Source of the DNA: Pseudomonadota bacterium
GTDB lineage: Bacteria; Pseudomonadota; Gammaproteobacteria; Pseudomonadales; Oleiphilaceae
Length of the DNA stretch: 39,715 nucleotides
Direction: 5' to 3'
Assembly: GCA_002747395.1 (NCBI GenBank)
Contig: PDPE01000011.1
Location: 1 to 39,715 of the forward strand
Shown here one piece after another: positions 8,128-17,374 of this stretch. A program made the position numbers and the translations under genes. A model generated the notes under the pieces. It was given only the letters and a program-made list of their open reading frames with translations. It was not told the origin of the DNA and searched no databases. Each line of letters starts with the position of its first letter. The first letter of the stretch is position 1.

Positions 8128-10590
8128 TCATCCAACAGGCCTGAAACCTTGCGTTTTCAGTGGTGACAAAAAAAAGTCTTCAGCACCTAGCGGCCTGTCA
8201 AACAGGTAACCCTGCCCAATCTCGCATTTCAGTTTCTTCAGATATTCCATTTGCTCTACCGTTTCAATCCCTTCTGCCACGACTTTCAGGTTCAATGCGT
8301 GGGCCATGGCGACAATCGCCGCAGTGATTTGCTTGTCATCGTTGCTATTCGGCAAATCCATGACAAACGCCCTGTCCACCTTCAGTTTGTCCAATGGCAA
8401 CTGTTTCAGGTAATGGAGAGAAGAATAACCCGTGCCGAAATCATCAATGGCAATCGTCAGCCCCAAAGACTGCATCTCTTTCAAAAGAGCGATAGCGTGC
8501 TTGATATCGGTTGCCAACAAGGATTCTGTCACTTCAAATTCAAGTTTTTCGGGATTGATACCGTGATATTTGATTTCGCGATTAATATCATCGATGAGAT
8601 CGGGGTCACTGAACTGGCGGGCAGACAGGTTGATAGATATTTTTATATTGGTTAAACCACGCCGGTTCCAATCAGCACACTGTCGGCATGCCTCACGTAT
8701 TACCCACCTGCCAACCGGTATAATCAAGCCATTGCTTTCCAGCACATCAATAAAAAAGACTGGCGACAACAACCCTCGCGAGGGATGGTTCCACCGCAAC
8801 AGGGCCTCACACCCGATTAACTGCCCGTCATTCAAATCAAGTTGTGGCTGATAGACCAATACAAACTCTTCTTTTTCAACGGCATGGCGCAATTCTTCCT
8901 CAAGCGCCATTCTTGAATCGGCATCAATGTGCAGTTGATGGTTGAACAGGTGATAACTGTTTTTACCTGACGCCTTCGCCTGATACATTGCCAGATCAGC
9001 ATTTTGCAGTAACGTCGCCGCAGATGCGCCATCCAGTACAGACATGGTAATACCAATACTGGAGGTAACGGACAACCGGCGCCCTTCAATGGAAATGGGT
9101 TCCTCTATCACTCTGAGTATTCTTTGGGCCACTTCTACCACCTGTTCTTCGCTGTGGGCATAACTCAGCACCAGACCAAATTCATCTCCCCCGGTACGCG
9201 CCACTATATCCGAACCGGAAACACAGCGAATCAAACGGTCAGCCACGACAGTCAGCAGATTATCACCAACCAGGTGCCCGAGCGCATCATTGATATGTTT
9301 AAAATTATCCAGATCCAGATGTAAAAATGAGAATTCTCTGTCACGTTCGTTTGGGCTGGCCAGTTTCCCATCGATCAACTCGATCAGGTAAGGACGATTG
9401 GCCAGCCCTGTTAACGAATCAAAGTGCGCCATCTGGTGCAACTCTTCGGCATTTTCAGTCAGCTTTCGATGATATTCCTCAAGCTGGGAGGTCACCTCCA
9501 GCGAGGTGGACTTGAGTTGGCTGATTTCATCGGCAAACACATAGCTTTTTGCCATTCTGTTCAGTTTTTCTTTCGCCTCCTGGTAGCGCCCCACGGGCAG
9601 CAGGGGTAACGCCCTGGCCTGGCGCTGCAAAGAGCGAATCGGGCGCCACAGAACCAGAAAGATCAGCAGCATCGAGACTATGACAGCCAATACACCCGCA
9701 AAGATATTGGCATATCGGGCAAACTCGATTTTTTCTTTGACATGCGTGGTATTCGTAATAAAAACAATCAGCGCATTGCTGCCAACCATCTCCCGATTTG
9801 ACACAAACATTAATTCATAATGAACACCTGGAAGGTCAATTGTGTCGGTCAATTGCCAACCCGCATCAACAAAATCTTCCTTCCATTTTTTCTGAGTCGC
9901 GTGTCGCAGGAGAACAGGTTGCAAAAGCGGCTTGTTAGTCAAAGAGGAAAAAGCCAGCCCGGTGTCGCCAAATTCTGATTCTGAAGCGAGGTCAGACTCA
10001 CTATTAATTGGCGCAAGAATCCCGATATCTGCACCGGTAATACGGTTGAAATCCAGCAAAAGATCAGCCAGAGACACACTTAACTGAACCAGTTTGATCT
10101 CGCCATCTGCACCAAGAATGGGGGAAACCACCACCAACTGACAGATTTCAAAACAAACCATCTCCTGCGAAGGCGTCTGGCTGGTCAACGTCCGCCTGAC
10201 CATTTCAGGTTTGGGCACAACCCGCAAATCTCCCCACTGCCCCAATACTTCACCATTCGAATCCAGCAGGGTTGCGCTCTCAAGTGCCCAGGTAATCTGC
10301 AACGACAACCAATGAGAGTCCAGCTTGTCTTTGATCAACGGGGTAGAGGACGTGAGGTTGGGCAGGCCATCGATCAGATTGATCAACTGCAGGGAGCTTT
10401 TTTTCAACAGGCCATTGTACTCAACGATGTATTGCTGCTGGTTATCATTCCGGTTGTGTAACTGCAGCGCCTGCATCTGGCCGACATTAAAGTAGGTAAA
10501 AACAGCAATGATTGACAGAAAGATCGCTGCCAGGCCAGAGGCTGCCTTCCAGTAGAGACTGACAAAAATCTGTTTTTTCGAATTATGCAT
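8128..10590 (-). CDS. Membrane sensor GGDEF-EAL protein (c-di-GMP turnover)
   Basis: This 820-residue protein has a membrane segment at about residues 12-34, a periplasmic sensor domain of about 260 residues, and a second segment at about 296-315. A short HAMP-like/coiled region follows, then GGDEF (TGGDEF at 466-471) and EAL domains. The sensor contains a close Cys pair (Cys146, Cys150 in CFEIC) and looks Cache-like, though not certainly so. The EAL domain keeps EALLRW, NLSARQF, DDFGTGYSSL and KVDRAFV, so both cyclase and phosphodiesterase sites appear intact. The start overlaps the stop of the upstream beta-barrel gene by one base (TGATG), indicating translational coupling. The periplasmic domain may read something handled by the upstream PstS-like and outer-membrane proteins; this is inference. 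Confidence 0.92.
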   Translation of the reverse strand: MHNSKKQIFVSLYWKAASGLAAIFLSIIAVFTYFNVGQMQALQLHNRNDNQQQYIVEYNGLLKKSSLQLINLIDGLPNLTSSTPLIKDKLDSHWLSLQITWALESATLLDSNGEVLGQWGDLRVVPKPEMVRRTLTSQTPSQEMVCFEICQLVVVSPILGADGEIKLVQLSVSLADLLLDFNRITGADIGILAPINSESDLASESEFGDTGLAFSSLTNKPLLQPVLLRHATQKKWKEDFVDAGWQLTDTIDLPGVHYELMFVSNREMVGSNALIVFITNTTHVKEKIEFARYANIFAGVLAVIVSMLLIFLVLWRPIRSLQRQARALPLLPVGRYQEAKEKLNRMAKSYVFADEISQLKSTSLEVTSQLEEYHRKLTENAEELHQMAHFDSLTGLANRPYLIELIDGKLASPNERDREFSFLHLDLDNFKHINDALGHLVGDNLLTVVADRLIRCVSGSDIVARTGGDEFGLVLSYAHSEEQVVEVAQRILRVIEEPISIEGRRLSVTSSIGITMSVLDGASAATLLQNADLAMYQAKASGKNSYHLFNHQLHIDADSRMALEEELRHAVEKEEFVLVYQPQLDLNDGQLIGCEALLRWNHPSRGLLSPVFFIDVLESNGLIIPVGRWVIREACRQCADWNRRGLTNIKISINLSARQFSDPDLIDDINREIKYHGINPEKLEFEVTESLLATDIKHAIALLKEMQSLGLTIAIDDFGTGYSSLHYLKQLPLDKLKVDRAFVMDLPNSNDDKQITAAIVAMAHALNLKVVAEGIETVEQMEYLKKLKCEIGQGYLFDRPLGAEDFFLSPLKTQGFRPVG

Positions 10591-11822
10591 CAGAAACGAT
10601 ATGCTGCTTGAGCCAGAAACATATTCCAGTACCGCTTTTGCCGGAGAGGGTCAGGGTTCTCGACGGCGGGCACCCAGTAATCACCATCCACCAAATGAAA
10701 TTCAACGCCAAAATTCCAGTTAAATGACGGTGTGTAACTCATCCCGACAGTGATATCTTTGGCAAAGGCAAAAGCTGCGGGGCCTCTTCTGCCAGCCTCG
10801 AACAACAACCCCTGTCTATCATCCTTGTCAAGGAATACGGCGTCATAACGCATATAGGGTTTAAGGCCATGTTCAAACTGGTAACCGACCTGAAAATAGT
10901 AGCCGAGATGTTCGTCATAAATGGTGAAAGGTAACGCATCAGTTATACTCAAATTTCGACGAAAGGCTTCAGTAATCAACTGGAGCTCATCCCAGTTGTA
11001 TTCGAACGACAGCATCAACTGACTGGAAGTAATTTTACCCTCACGCAATATATCCTCCGGACCCACCTCATAGTTCCCCCGATACAAGACATAAGTCAGC
11101 GCACTGCGCCATTGTCCCCGCGCATCCTCGTAACCCAGCTGTGACACCAAAAGCCGGTTCTTCCCGATACGCCCTGTGGCAGATTTACCGGGTAAACCGC
11201 CCATTATAACGCGCACAACTTCCTCATAAACCAAAGGCCGCCCTATGTTGGTATTGAAGGACAAGGTTCCCTCTCCCATTTCACTGCGAGCATACAGGCC
11301 AATACTGTCAGACGATCTGAAAAGGAATTGAAGATAGTCAATATAGGTTGATTCAGGCAGCAGGATACTTGGTCTTGTGGCAGCGACATCTCTTGTCTCA
11401 TTATAAAAACCATAGGCATTCATCAGCCGCCCGCCCCTGAGTCCAAAGCCCCGGTCAAACTGATCAACGATAGCCCAGTCCAGGATGGCATAATCCAGAT
11501 TGGTACCCTTGGGTTTCGTGTTACCGATTTGCTTGTACAGGGCCTGGGCCGATAACTGAATGCTGTTACATGGTTTCCATGAAGCACCCAGCCCTGCACT
11601 GCTAAATTTGAAACTGCCGTTAGTGCTGGTACCCAAAAAATCGTTTTCATCCGTCAGTATGAAGCTTTGACTCAGAAAACCGTGCCATTTTATCTCCTCT
11701 ATCAGGCCAACGCTTCTTTCTTCTCCATAGATTCTTTCTTCTCCATAAGAGAACAACGAAAGACCAAACAGTAACGTAGCCAGGCTCGCTTCAACGAATC
11801 TTGAGCGCAATAACCTGCTCAT
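10590..11822 (-). CDS. Outer-membrane beta-barrel protein (porin-like), unknown substrate
   Basis: The product is about 410 residues. The ATG at 11822 is chosen because AAGGAGG stands 8 bp upstream; the frame is open further, to 11855. An N-terminal signal peptide (about residues 6-26) is followed by alternating hydrophobic/aromatic strands throughout (for example LSFEYNWDELQLITEAFR, YYFQVGYQFEHGLKPYMRY). The C-terminal residue is Phe (AQAAYRF), typical of beta-barrels inserted by the BAM complex. I do not recognise a substrate-specific family. The gene overlaps the upstream PstS-like gene by about 32 bp and the downstream GGDEF-EAL gene by 1 bp. An 18-bp duplication just after the signal peptide gives YGEERIYGEERS. 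Confidence 0.8.
   Translation of the reverse strand: MSRLLRSRFVEASLATLLFGLSLFSYGEERIYGEERSVGLIEEIKWHGFLSQSFILTDENDFLGTSTNGSFKFSSAGLGASWKPCNSIQLSAQALYKQIGNTKPKGTNLDYAILDWAIVDQFDRGFGLRGGRLMNAYGFYNETRDVAATRPSILLPESTYIDYLQFLFRSSDSIGLYARSEMGEGTLSFNTNIGRPLVYEEVVRVIMGGLPGKSATGRIGKNRLLVSQLGYEDARGQWRSALTYVLYRGNYEVGPEDILREGKITSSQLMLSFEYNWDELQLITEAFRRNLSITDALPFTIYDEHLGYYFQVGYQFEHGLKPYMRYDAVFLDKDDRQGLLFEAGRRGPAAFAFAKDITVGMSYTPSFNWNFGVEFHLVDGDYWVPAVENPDPLRQKRYWNMFLAQAAYRF
11712..11747 (-). repeat. Tandem duplication, 18-bp unit x2, in the beta-barrel gene
   Basis: Two nearly identical 18-bp units (11712-11729 and 11730-11747, one mismatch) lie just after the predicted signal-peptide cleavage region. They preserve the frame and duplicate the hexapeptide containing YGEER. 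The near identity suggests a recent slippage or duplication event. Confidence 0.85.
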
Positions 11823-12255
11823 AGGGCAAGCCTCCTTCGACATAACCAATCGCATCTGGTGTACTGCTTACAACTTTCAACATTTCTTCCTGGGTGTTCA
11901 CCACTACCGGCCCCAAACCAATACCTGCATAAATATACCGATCCCACTGTCGCCGCAACTGATGAGGCAGCATCTTTAATGTGTTTACCAAAAATGTACG
12001 ATGGACCGGATTGGCATCGTTGAGTGATACAACCGTGATTTTCGCACCACCCGGCCACTGTCTGGCTCTCAGGCTGAAGATGGCTCTCAAATCCCCAAGC
12101 GTTAATGAGTCGGTATGCACTGAAGGGTTCACAATCACATGGGGGGGATCACGATGGCCATTCTTGACAGAGTGATGCTCCGCATAAGCGCCTTCAGACC
12201 ACAAAAGCGCAGCCACCAAAGGAAAAGCATAAAGGGTCAAGAACTGTTTCCGCAT
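11791..12255 (-). CDS. Small PstS-like periplasmic binding protein
   Basis: The product is about 154 residues. The frame is open from a TTG at 12297, but the ATG at 12255 gives a clean signal peptide (MRKQFLTLYAF to AYA, cleaved before EHHS). The mature part has features of the short phosphate-ABC-type substrate-binding-like proteins: LTLGDLRAIFSLRARQWPGG, VVSLNDANPVHRTFL, RRQWDRYIYAG and TPDAIGYVEGG. It is about half the length of true PstS and no ABC transporter genes are nearby, so a transport role is doubtful. It is first in a minus-strand unit with the beta-barrel and GGDEF-EAL genes, which suggests a sensory or envelope function. Ligand unknown. Confidence 0.8.
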   Translation of the reverse strand: MRKQFLTLYAFPLVAALLWSEGAYAEHHSVKNGHRDPPHVIVNPSVHTDSLTLGDLRAIFSLRARQWPGGAKITVVSLNDANPVHRTFLVNTLKMLPHQLRRQWDRYIYAGIGLGPVVVNTQEEMLKVVSSTPDAIGYVEGGLPYEQVIALKIR

Positions 12256-12566
12256 GCCACTAAATATAGACCAAATTCTGAAAACCACCAGTAGCAAGAA
12301 TTTCCAACGCCGTTATCACCGGGTGGCAACATAGCCATCACCTTCTCCGGCATTGTGCCAGCTATCTGTCATGCGACCACAGCCAATACAGCACGGTTTT
12401 TCGCCTGTCCGGTTTCATTGTTTTACCGCTTTTGCGTACGAACTTTAACTTTTGACAATTATTATCTACTATCTACTTGACTGCCTGTTATTTGACTGGC
12501 TGCGTGGCTGCACATGCGATTTATTCAGACGACCGACGGTTCGCGCACTCAACCAGGATACCCACT
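12256..12566. promoter_or_regulatory. Divergent intergenic region between the PstS-like operon and HDOD-kinase gene
   Basis: This 311-bp region should hold promoters for both directions. A consensus -35 hexamer TTGACA lies at 12452-12457 on the plus strand, followed by AT-rich DNA, but no well-spaced -10 stands out. No convincing hairpin or repeat was seen. Confidence 0.3.
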
Positions 12567-14678
12567 ATGGCAAAGCACTCTCAATCCATTTTTAAAGAAC
12601 TCAACGTCGGCAGGCTTCCTTCCCTGCCGGGTGTATTGATTGAGATGCTTCAGGCATGCCAGAGCGGAAATGCAAATTTCCAAACCATATCAACAATAGT
12701 CAGCCAGGATGTTACCATTAGCGCCAGAGCACTCTCTCTGGCAAACTCCTCTTTCTACTTTCGAGGTCAGAAAATTACCTCTCTTGAACGAGCACTGCTG
12801 GTACTGGGTACCGAGACAATGAAAACCATTGTTATCACCGCCTCCATCCAACAGTTTTTTTCCAGTTTCAACTCAAGGCATAACTCTTATTTAAAGTCCA
12901 TGTGGCAACAGTCTCTCACTTGCGCCATGCTGTCACGATCGCTTGCAGAGATGACGGGCTACCCCCAACCCGAAGAAGCGTATCTTACCGGCCTGTTACA
13001 CAATATCGGTGAGCTGATACTGGACACAAACTACCCTGACGATTTTCTCGCTGTGCTCGATAACCTGAAAACAACGCAGAGAAACCAGGTTGAGTTGGAA
13101 AACGAACTGTTTCTGACCAATCACTGTGATATCGGAGCATGGCTGGTTGACAAATGGCAACTCAACGAATTTTCGTCCGATGCAATTCGATACCACCACG
13201 CACCACTTGACAAGGTGCTAGACGCACACCACCTCGTAAAAATCCTGTACGCGGCAAGCAAATTCAGCGAAAGAGACAGTATCGACTGTCTGGAAAACTT
13301 TGAGGCTACGGATAAACTGTTTGGTCTGACCGCTTCACTCACACAGGAAATCGTTGTCAAGGCAACGGAAAAGTCGGCAGATATCGCCAGTTCGATGGGG
13401 GTCGAAACCGACACGGACGACGACGAATCCGATATTGCCCGGAGAGCAAAGCTGGCCGAACAAATCCGAAATCTCGGGCTGCTCCAGTCTTCGTCAACAC
13501 TATTTTCCGAGGCAGCGGACCTTCCCCGGCTGGCCCGATACATTGCCAGCTCGGCAGAAATGCTGTTCGGTTTTAAAAACAGCCTGGTATTCTGGTTAAG
13601 TGAAGAAGCCGGTTTACTCGAATCCATAGCAACTTCAGAGCACAATAAATCTTTCAAACTGTCGATCAATCTGCAAGCCGGGCGAAGTATTGTCGCCAGT
13701 GCCGCGCTGAACAGGCGCACACTGTTTTCCTGCGACCAGCAACTGTTCCGAAACAACCTGCCAGTCATTGATCAACAACTGATTCGAATCACCGGCAGCC
13801 AAAGCATCGCATGCGTCCCTATCATCGTCGATGACAGTCTCAAAGGTGTGTTGGTCATGGGTACAAGCTCCCCGCCAGATAATATTTCCGAGTCGGATCA
13901 ACTAATCGCCCTGTTTGCATCCCTGGTCGGCAGCCATATATCTGCCTTTAAAAACAGACAAAACCACGATAATGAAGCTGCTCAAAGTGTCGCCAGTGCA
14001 TTGAATCTTGCAGCACGGGAAATAGCTCACGAGGCAAACAACCCCCTCAGCATCATCCGAAACTACCTGGAGGCGCTATCAAACAAGCTGTCAGACTCTG
14101 CGAATATGCAAAATGAAATTGACATAATACGGGAAGAAATTGAGCGAACCGGCCAAATTCTGCTACGATTAGGGGATCTGGGCGGTAGTCAGGAGCCGGC
14201 GCAGCCGGACAAACGGGTCGATATTAACGGGGAAATCCGCAGTTTGGTCAATCTCTATCAAAGATCCATGTTCACTACCCGTGACATCAAGTGCACACTG
14301 TCACTCGATGACCGATTGAACAAACAGACAACCAATCGCAACACGCTTCGCCAGATAATGACCAACCTGTTGAAAAACTCCGTGGAAGCCTTGCCTGCAG
14401 GCGGCAGCATTGCTATTCGCACAACGGGTACCGTAAACGTCAATGGCAAGAACTTTGTTGAAATAGTGATTTCTGATGACGGACCCGGCATACCTTCCGA
14501 TCTCATGCGAAATCTGTTCAAGCCGGTCACATCGACAAAAGGAAAAGGGCATTCAGGACTTGGACTTGGTATTACGCGAAACCTGATTGACCAGATAAAT
14601 GGCTCTATCAGCTGCCGAAGCTCAAACAAGGGCACAGAGTTTCAAATATTGTTACCTGCTGGTGGCGGGCCCGGTTAG
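12567..14678 (+). CDS. HDOD-GAF-histidine kinase fusion protein
   Basis: The product is about 703 residues. The frame opens at a TTG at 12477, but the ATG at 12567 is preferred because of CAGGA upstream and because the HDOD domain follows directly. An N-terminal HDOD domain (about 10-210; LPSLPGVLIEML, ALLVLGTETMKTIV, LTGLLHNIGELIL) is followed by a GAF-like domain (about 340-470). A kinase core comes next: phospho-acceptor His488 in EIAHEANNPLSIIRNYLEAL, then the HATPase N, G1 and G2 boxes (TNLLKNSVEAL, DDGPGIP, GHSGLGLGI). No membrane segment is seen, so it is cytoplasmic. A REC-PAS-GGDEF-EAL gene follows by 113 bp and is the obvious phospho-partner. The signal sensed is unknown. Confidence 0.9.
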   Translation: MAKHSQSIFKELNVGRLPSLPGVLIEMLQACQSGNANFQTISTIVSQDVTISARALSLANSSFYFRGQKITSLERALLVLGTETMKTIVITASIQQFFSSFNSRHNSYLKSMWQQSLTCAMLSRSLAEMTGYPQPEEAYLTGLLHNIGELILDTNYPDDFLAVLDNLKTTQRNQVELENELFLTNHCDIGAWLVDKWQLNEFSSDAIRYHHAPLDKVLDAHHLVKILYAASKFSERDSIDCLENFEATDKLFGLTASLTQEIVVKATEKSADIASSMGVETDTDDDESDIARRAKLAEQIRNLGLLQSSSTLFSEAADLPRLARYIASSAEMLFGFKNSLVFWLSEEAGLLESIATSEHNKSFKLSINLQAGRSIVASAALNRRTLFSCDQQLFRNNLPVIDQQLIRITGSQSIACVPIIVDDSLKGVLVMGTSSPPDNISESDQLIALFASLVGSHISAFKNRQNHDNEAAQSVASALNLAAREIAHEANNPLSIIRNYLEALSNKLSDSANMQNEIDIIREEIERTGQILLRLGDLGGSQEPAQPDKRVDINGEIRSLVNLYQRSMFTTRDIKCTLSLDDRLNKQTTNRNTLRQIMTNLLKNSVEALPAGGSIAIRTTGTVNVNGKNFVEIVISDDGPGIPSDLMRNLFKPVTSTKGKGHSGLGLGITRNLIDQINGSISCRSSNKGTEFQILLPAGGGPG

Positions 14679-14791
14679 GGAAAGCCCGACATGAAAACGA
14701 CAAGACATTGGAACCACACCCTGGCAACAACTCGCTCAATCACGGCAACGACCAGAACAAAAGGCAGCAAACGGACCAGTATGCGACAACC

Positions 14792-16999
14792 ATGACAAAA
14801 CAAGCCAGCCACTCAGGTTCAATAAAAGCAAAAATTCTCATTGTAGATGATGAACCTCGTTCGATCCAAAGTCTTGAGACCCTGCTGGCTGCATATAATT
14901 ACACTGTTGTCAGTGCGTTAGGTGGCGTAAGCGCTTGCAAAAAGCTCCAGAATCAAAACTTCGACCTTGTACTGCTTGACCTGAATATGCCCGACAAAAA
15001 CGGGCATGAAGTCATGGAATTTATGGCAAGGAACAACATTGATACCGCCACCATTGTTGTGAGCGGTGAGTCTGCATTCTCAACCGTCAGCCGTGCCCTT
15101 CGTCTCGGCGCCTGGGACTATCTGAAAAAGCCATACGACCCGGAAGAACTCATCGCTACGGCTGAAAATGCATTAAGGCAAAAGAGGCTGAAGGATGCGC
15201 ACAGATTGATGCAGCAAAGACTGAAACGTTCCGAAGAACTGCATCGCTATCTCGTGAACCACTCCCCGGATATCGTATTCATGCTCGATCAGGACGGCCG
15301 TTTTACTTTCTTGAACAGCAAAGTTGAATCTCAACTTGGTTATACCAAGGCCGACCTGATTGGTCAGCATTATCTGGCCATCGTAGATGGGAAGGACAAG
15401 GACAAGGCTGACTACTACTTTCATGTCGATCCGCCCCCACCGGGTACAAAGGATAACAACAACGCGATTTTCAACCACGACGCGATCAGAAATTTTGAAA
15501 TTTACCTGTCCCTGGCCGGGGGAAACGGGTCCCGATGCTATGAAATCACCATTTTTCCTATCCAGCGAAAGGTCAACGGCCTGAAAAGGGACGAGCAACA
15601 CCCGGGGCGACACCATAAAAGTGGTATATTCATCGGGTTGTACGGCACCGCAAGGGATGTCACCGAGAAAAAAGAGGCCGAAAGATACATCACCTATCAG
15701 GCCTATCACGACCTGCTTACCCGTCTTCCCAACAGAGAGTTGTTCAAGGAACGATTGAAGCTGTCCATTGCCCAGGCGAAAAGAAACAAAACCAGGCTGG
15801 CAGTAATGTTCCTCGACCTTGATCGCTTTAAAGTCGTCAACGACACTCTTGGTCACGCCATGGGCGACCGCTTGCTGCAAGAGGTTTCTGATCGCCTTGG
15901 GCACTGCCTGCGTGACGGAGACACCCTGTCCCGCTTTGGTGGTGACGAATTTACCCTTCTGCTTCCTTCGATCTCAACCAGAGAAGATGCCAGACAGGTA
16001 TCGCGGAAAATCATACAGACAATAAAGGAACCCTTTACTCTTGGAGAGCATGAAGTCTTCGTCGGGATCAGTATCGGAATATCGATTTTTCCCGAAACCG
16101 GGTTAACCGTTGAAGAACTCATTCAGAATTCGGATGCTGCAATGTACCACGTCAAGACTGGAGGTAAAAACGGCTACCAGTTTTTTGTCAACAGTATGAA
16201 GAACCGCAGCTCAAACCGGCTGAAAAAAGAGCGCGACCTGCGCAGTGCCCTTGAGAACAACGAGTTCAACGTTTATTACCAACCTCAGGTAAACACGAAA
16301 ACAGGCGATATTATCGGTGTCGAAGCGCTGGTGCGATGGCACCACCCCGAAAGGGGAATCATTTACCCGGCTGAATTTTTATCTCTCGCAGAAGAAACCG
16401 GACTGATCATTGATATCAGTGAATGGGTGCTGGTAACAGCATGCAGGGAAGTCAGGGAGTGGATTAAAAACGGACATGAATATATACGGCTGGCAGTAAA
16501 TCTGTCTCCGAAACAATTTGAGCACCCACGTTTTGTCAGGCAATTGATCCGGCAATTGAAACTGACCGATTTCCCGGCCAGAAACCTTGAAATCGAGATT
16601 AGTGAAAACATCATAATGAACGATCTGGAGCATATCATCCGCAAGCTCAACGCGCTGAACGAGTATGGTATTTCAATCGCAATCGATGATTTTGGCACCG
16701 GCTATTCGTCCCTCAGTTACATACACAAGCTACCCCTCCATACCTTGAAAGTGGATCAATCCTTCGTGAAAGACCTGCAAAACCAGGTGGGAAAACCCTG
16801 TATTGTAAACGCAATTATCGCAATGGCTCAGGGTCTCAGGTTAAACATTATTGCAGAAGGGGTAGAAACAGCGGAACAACTCGACTACCTGAAGAAAATC
16901 GGGTGTCACGAAATTCAGGGGTTTTATTTCGCAAAAGCTGAACCTGCCTCCAAAACCTTGACCATGATCAACCGGCAACCTCGCGTTTTCGCGATCTAG
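14792..16999 (+). CDS. Response regulator REC-PAS-GGDEF-EAL
   Basis: The product is about 735 residues from the ATG at 14792; the frame extends upstream to a TTG at 14708. The receiver domain (about 13-128) has acidic Asp19-Asp20, phospho-acceptor Asp63 in LLDLNMP, Ser91 and Lys113. A PAS domain (about 150-290) carries a His/Gly/Pro-rich insert. GGDEF (SRFGGDEFTLLLPS) and EAL (GVEALVRWHHPERG, IDDFGTGYSSLSYIHKL, KVDQSFV) both keep catalytic motifs, so the protein can in principle make and degrade c-di-GMP. There is no membrane segment. Its position after an HDOD-linked histidine kinase makes it the likely substrate of that kinase, with phosphorylation tuning c-di-GMP turnover; this is inference. 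Confidence 0.92.
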   Translation: MTKQASHSGSIKAKILIVDDEPRSIQSLETLLAAYNYTVVSALGGVSACKKLQNQNFDLVLLDLNMPDKNGHEVMEFMARNNIDTATIVVSGESAFSTVSRALRLGAWDYLKKPYDPEELIATAENALRQKRLKDAHRLMQQRLKRSEELHRYLVNHSPDIVFMLDQDGRFTFLNSKVESQLGYTKADLIGQHYLAIVDGKDKDKADYYFHVDPPPPGTKDNNNAIFNHDAIRNFEIYLSLAGGNGSRCYEITIFPIQRKVNGLKRDEQHPGRHHKSGIFIGLYGTARDVTEKKEAERYITYQAYHDLLTRLPNRELFKERLKLSIAQAKRNKTRLAVMFLDLDRFKVVNDTLGHAMGDRLLQEVSDRLGHCLRDGDTLSRFGGDEFTLLLPSISTREDARQVSRKIIQTIKEPFTLGEHEVFVGISIGISIFPETGLTVEELIQNSDAAMYHVKTGGKNGYQFFVNSMKNRSSNRLKKERDLRSALENNEFNVYYQPQVNTKTGDIIGVEALVRWHHPERGIIYPAEFLSLAEETGLIIDISEWVLVTACREVREWIKNGHEYIRLAVNLSPKQFEHPRFVRQLIRQLKLTDFPARNLEIEISENIIMNDLEHIIRKLNALNEYGISIAIDDFGTGYSSLSYIHKLPLHTLKVDQSFVKDLQNQVGKPCIVNAIIAMAQGLRLNIIAEGVETAEQLDYLKKIGCHEIQGFYFAKAEPASKTLTMINRQPRVFAI

Positions 17000-17374
17000 A
17001 ATGCCCGCAACCTGCTCTTATTGTCCTACAATATCCTCTTGGATTGTCGAACATTCTCATTTTTTGATCCTGTGTTTTTTGCACCATTCCGCATTTTTGA
17101 AACCACCTGTAGCCGAAAAGTGAGGGGTAACTCACATCTTTTTTCCTTTCTTTCTATAACATTATCCTCGACAGCAAAAAACAACAAAAACCGACAAAGT
17201 GCAAACAAAAAACTGATAGCAAAGAACCTGGCAGCAAAGAACCCGGCAGCAAAAAAACAGTTGCAAACGGCCGGTTCAACACATGGTTACCAGACACGGC
17301 TGATTGGTCAGTCTGACAGAAACTGTCGATTGTAATCAGTAATTGCAGAACACAGATCGAGGGGAGTAATTCAA
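17000..17374. other. Intergenic region with short direct repeats
   Basis: This 375-bp region separates the REC-GGDEF-EAL gene from the DUF2156 gene. It is A-rich on the plus strand from about 17170 to 17260 and includes a 15-bp tandem duplication. A small hairpin, GACAG-AAA-CTGTC, lies at 17316-17328. An open frame through it has a TTG start and low-complexity Lys/Asn/Ala composition and is not believed to be a gene. No clear terminator or promoter hexamer pair was found. Confidence 0.4.
17219..17256 (+). repeat. Tandem duplication, 15-bp unit x2 plus partial third copy
   Basis: Units at 17219-17233 and 17234-17248 differ by one base (core GCAAAGAACC). A partial third copy runs to about 17256. 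The repeat is non-coding as far as can be seen. Confidence 0.8.

Noticed and set aside
15173..15904. 243-codon minus-strand ORF inside the REC-PAS-GGDEF-EAL gene
   Set aside because: It is antisense to conserved PAS and GGDEF coding sequence, with no start signal.
17021..17335. 104-codon plus-strand ORF between the response regulator and DUF2156 genes
   Set aside because: It has a TTG start without a ribosome-binding site, a low-complexity Lys/Asn/Ala stretch made by a short DNA repeat, and no recognisable domain.
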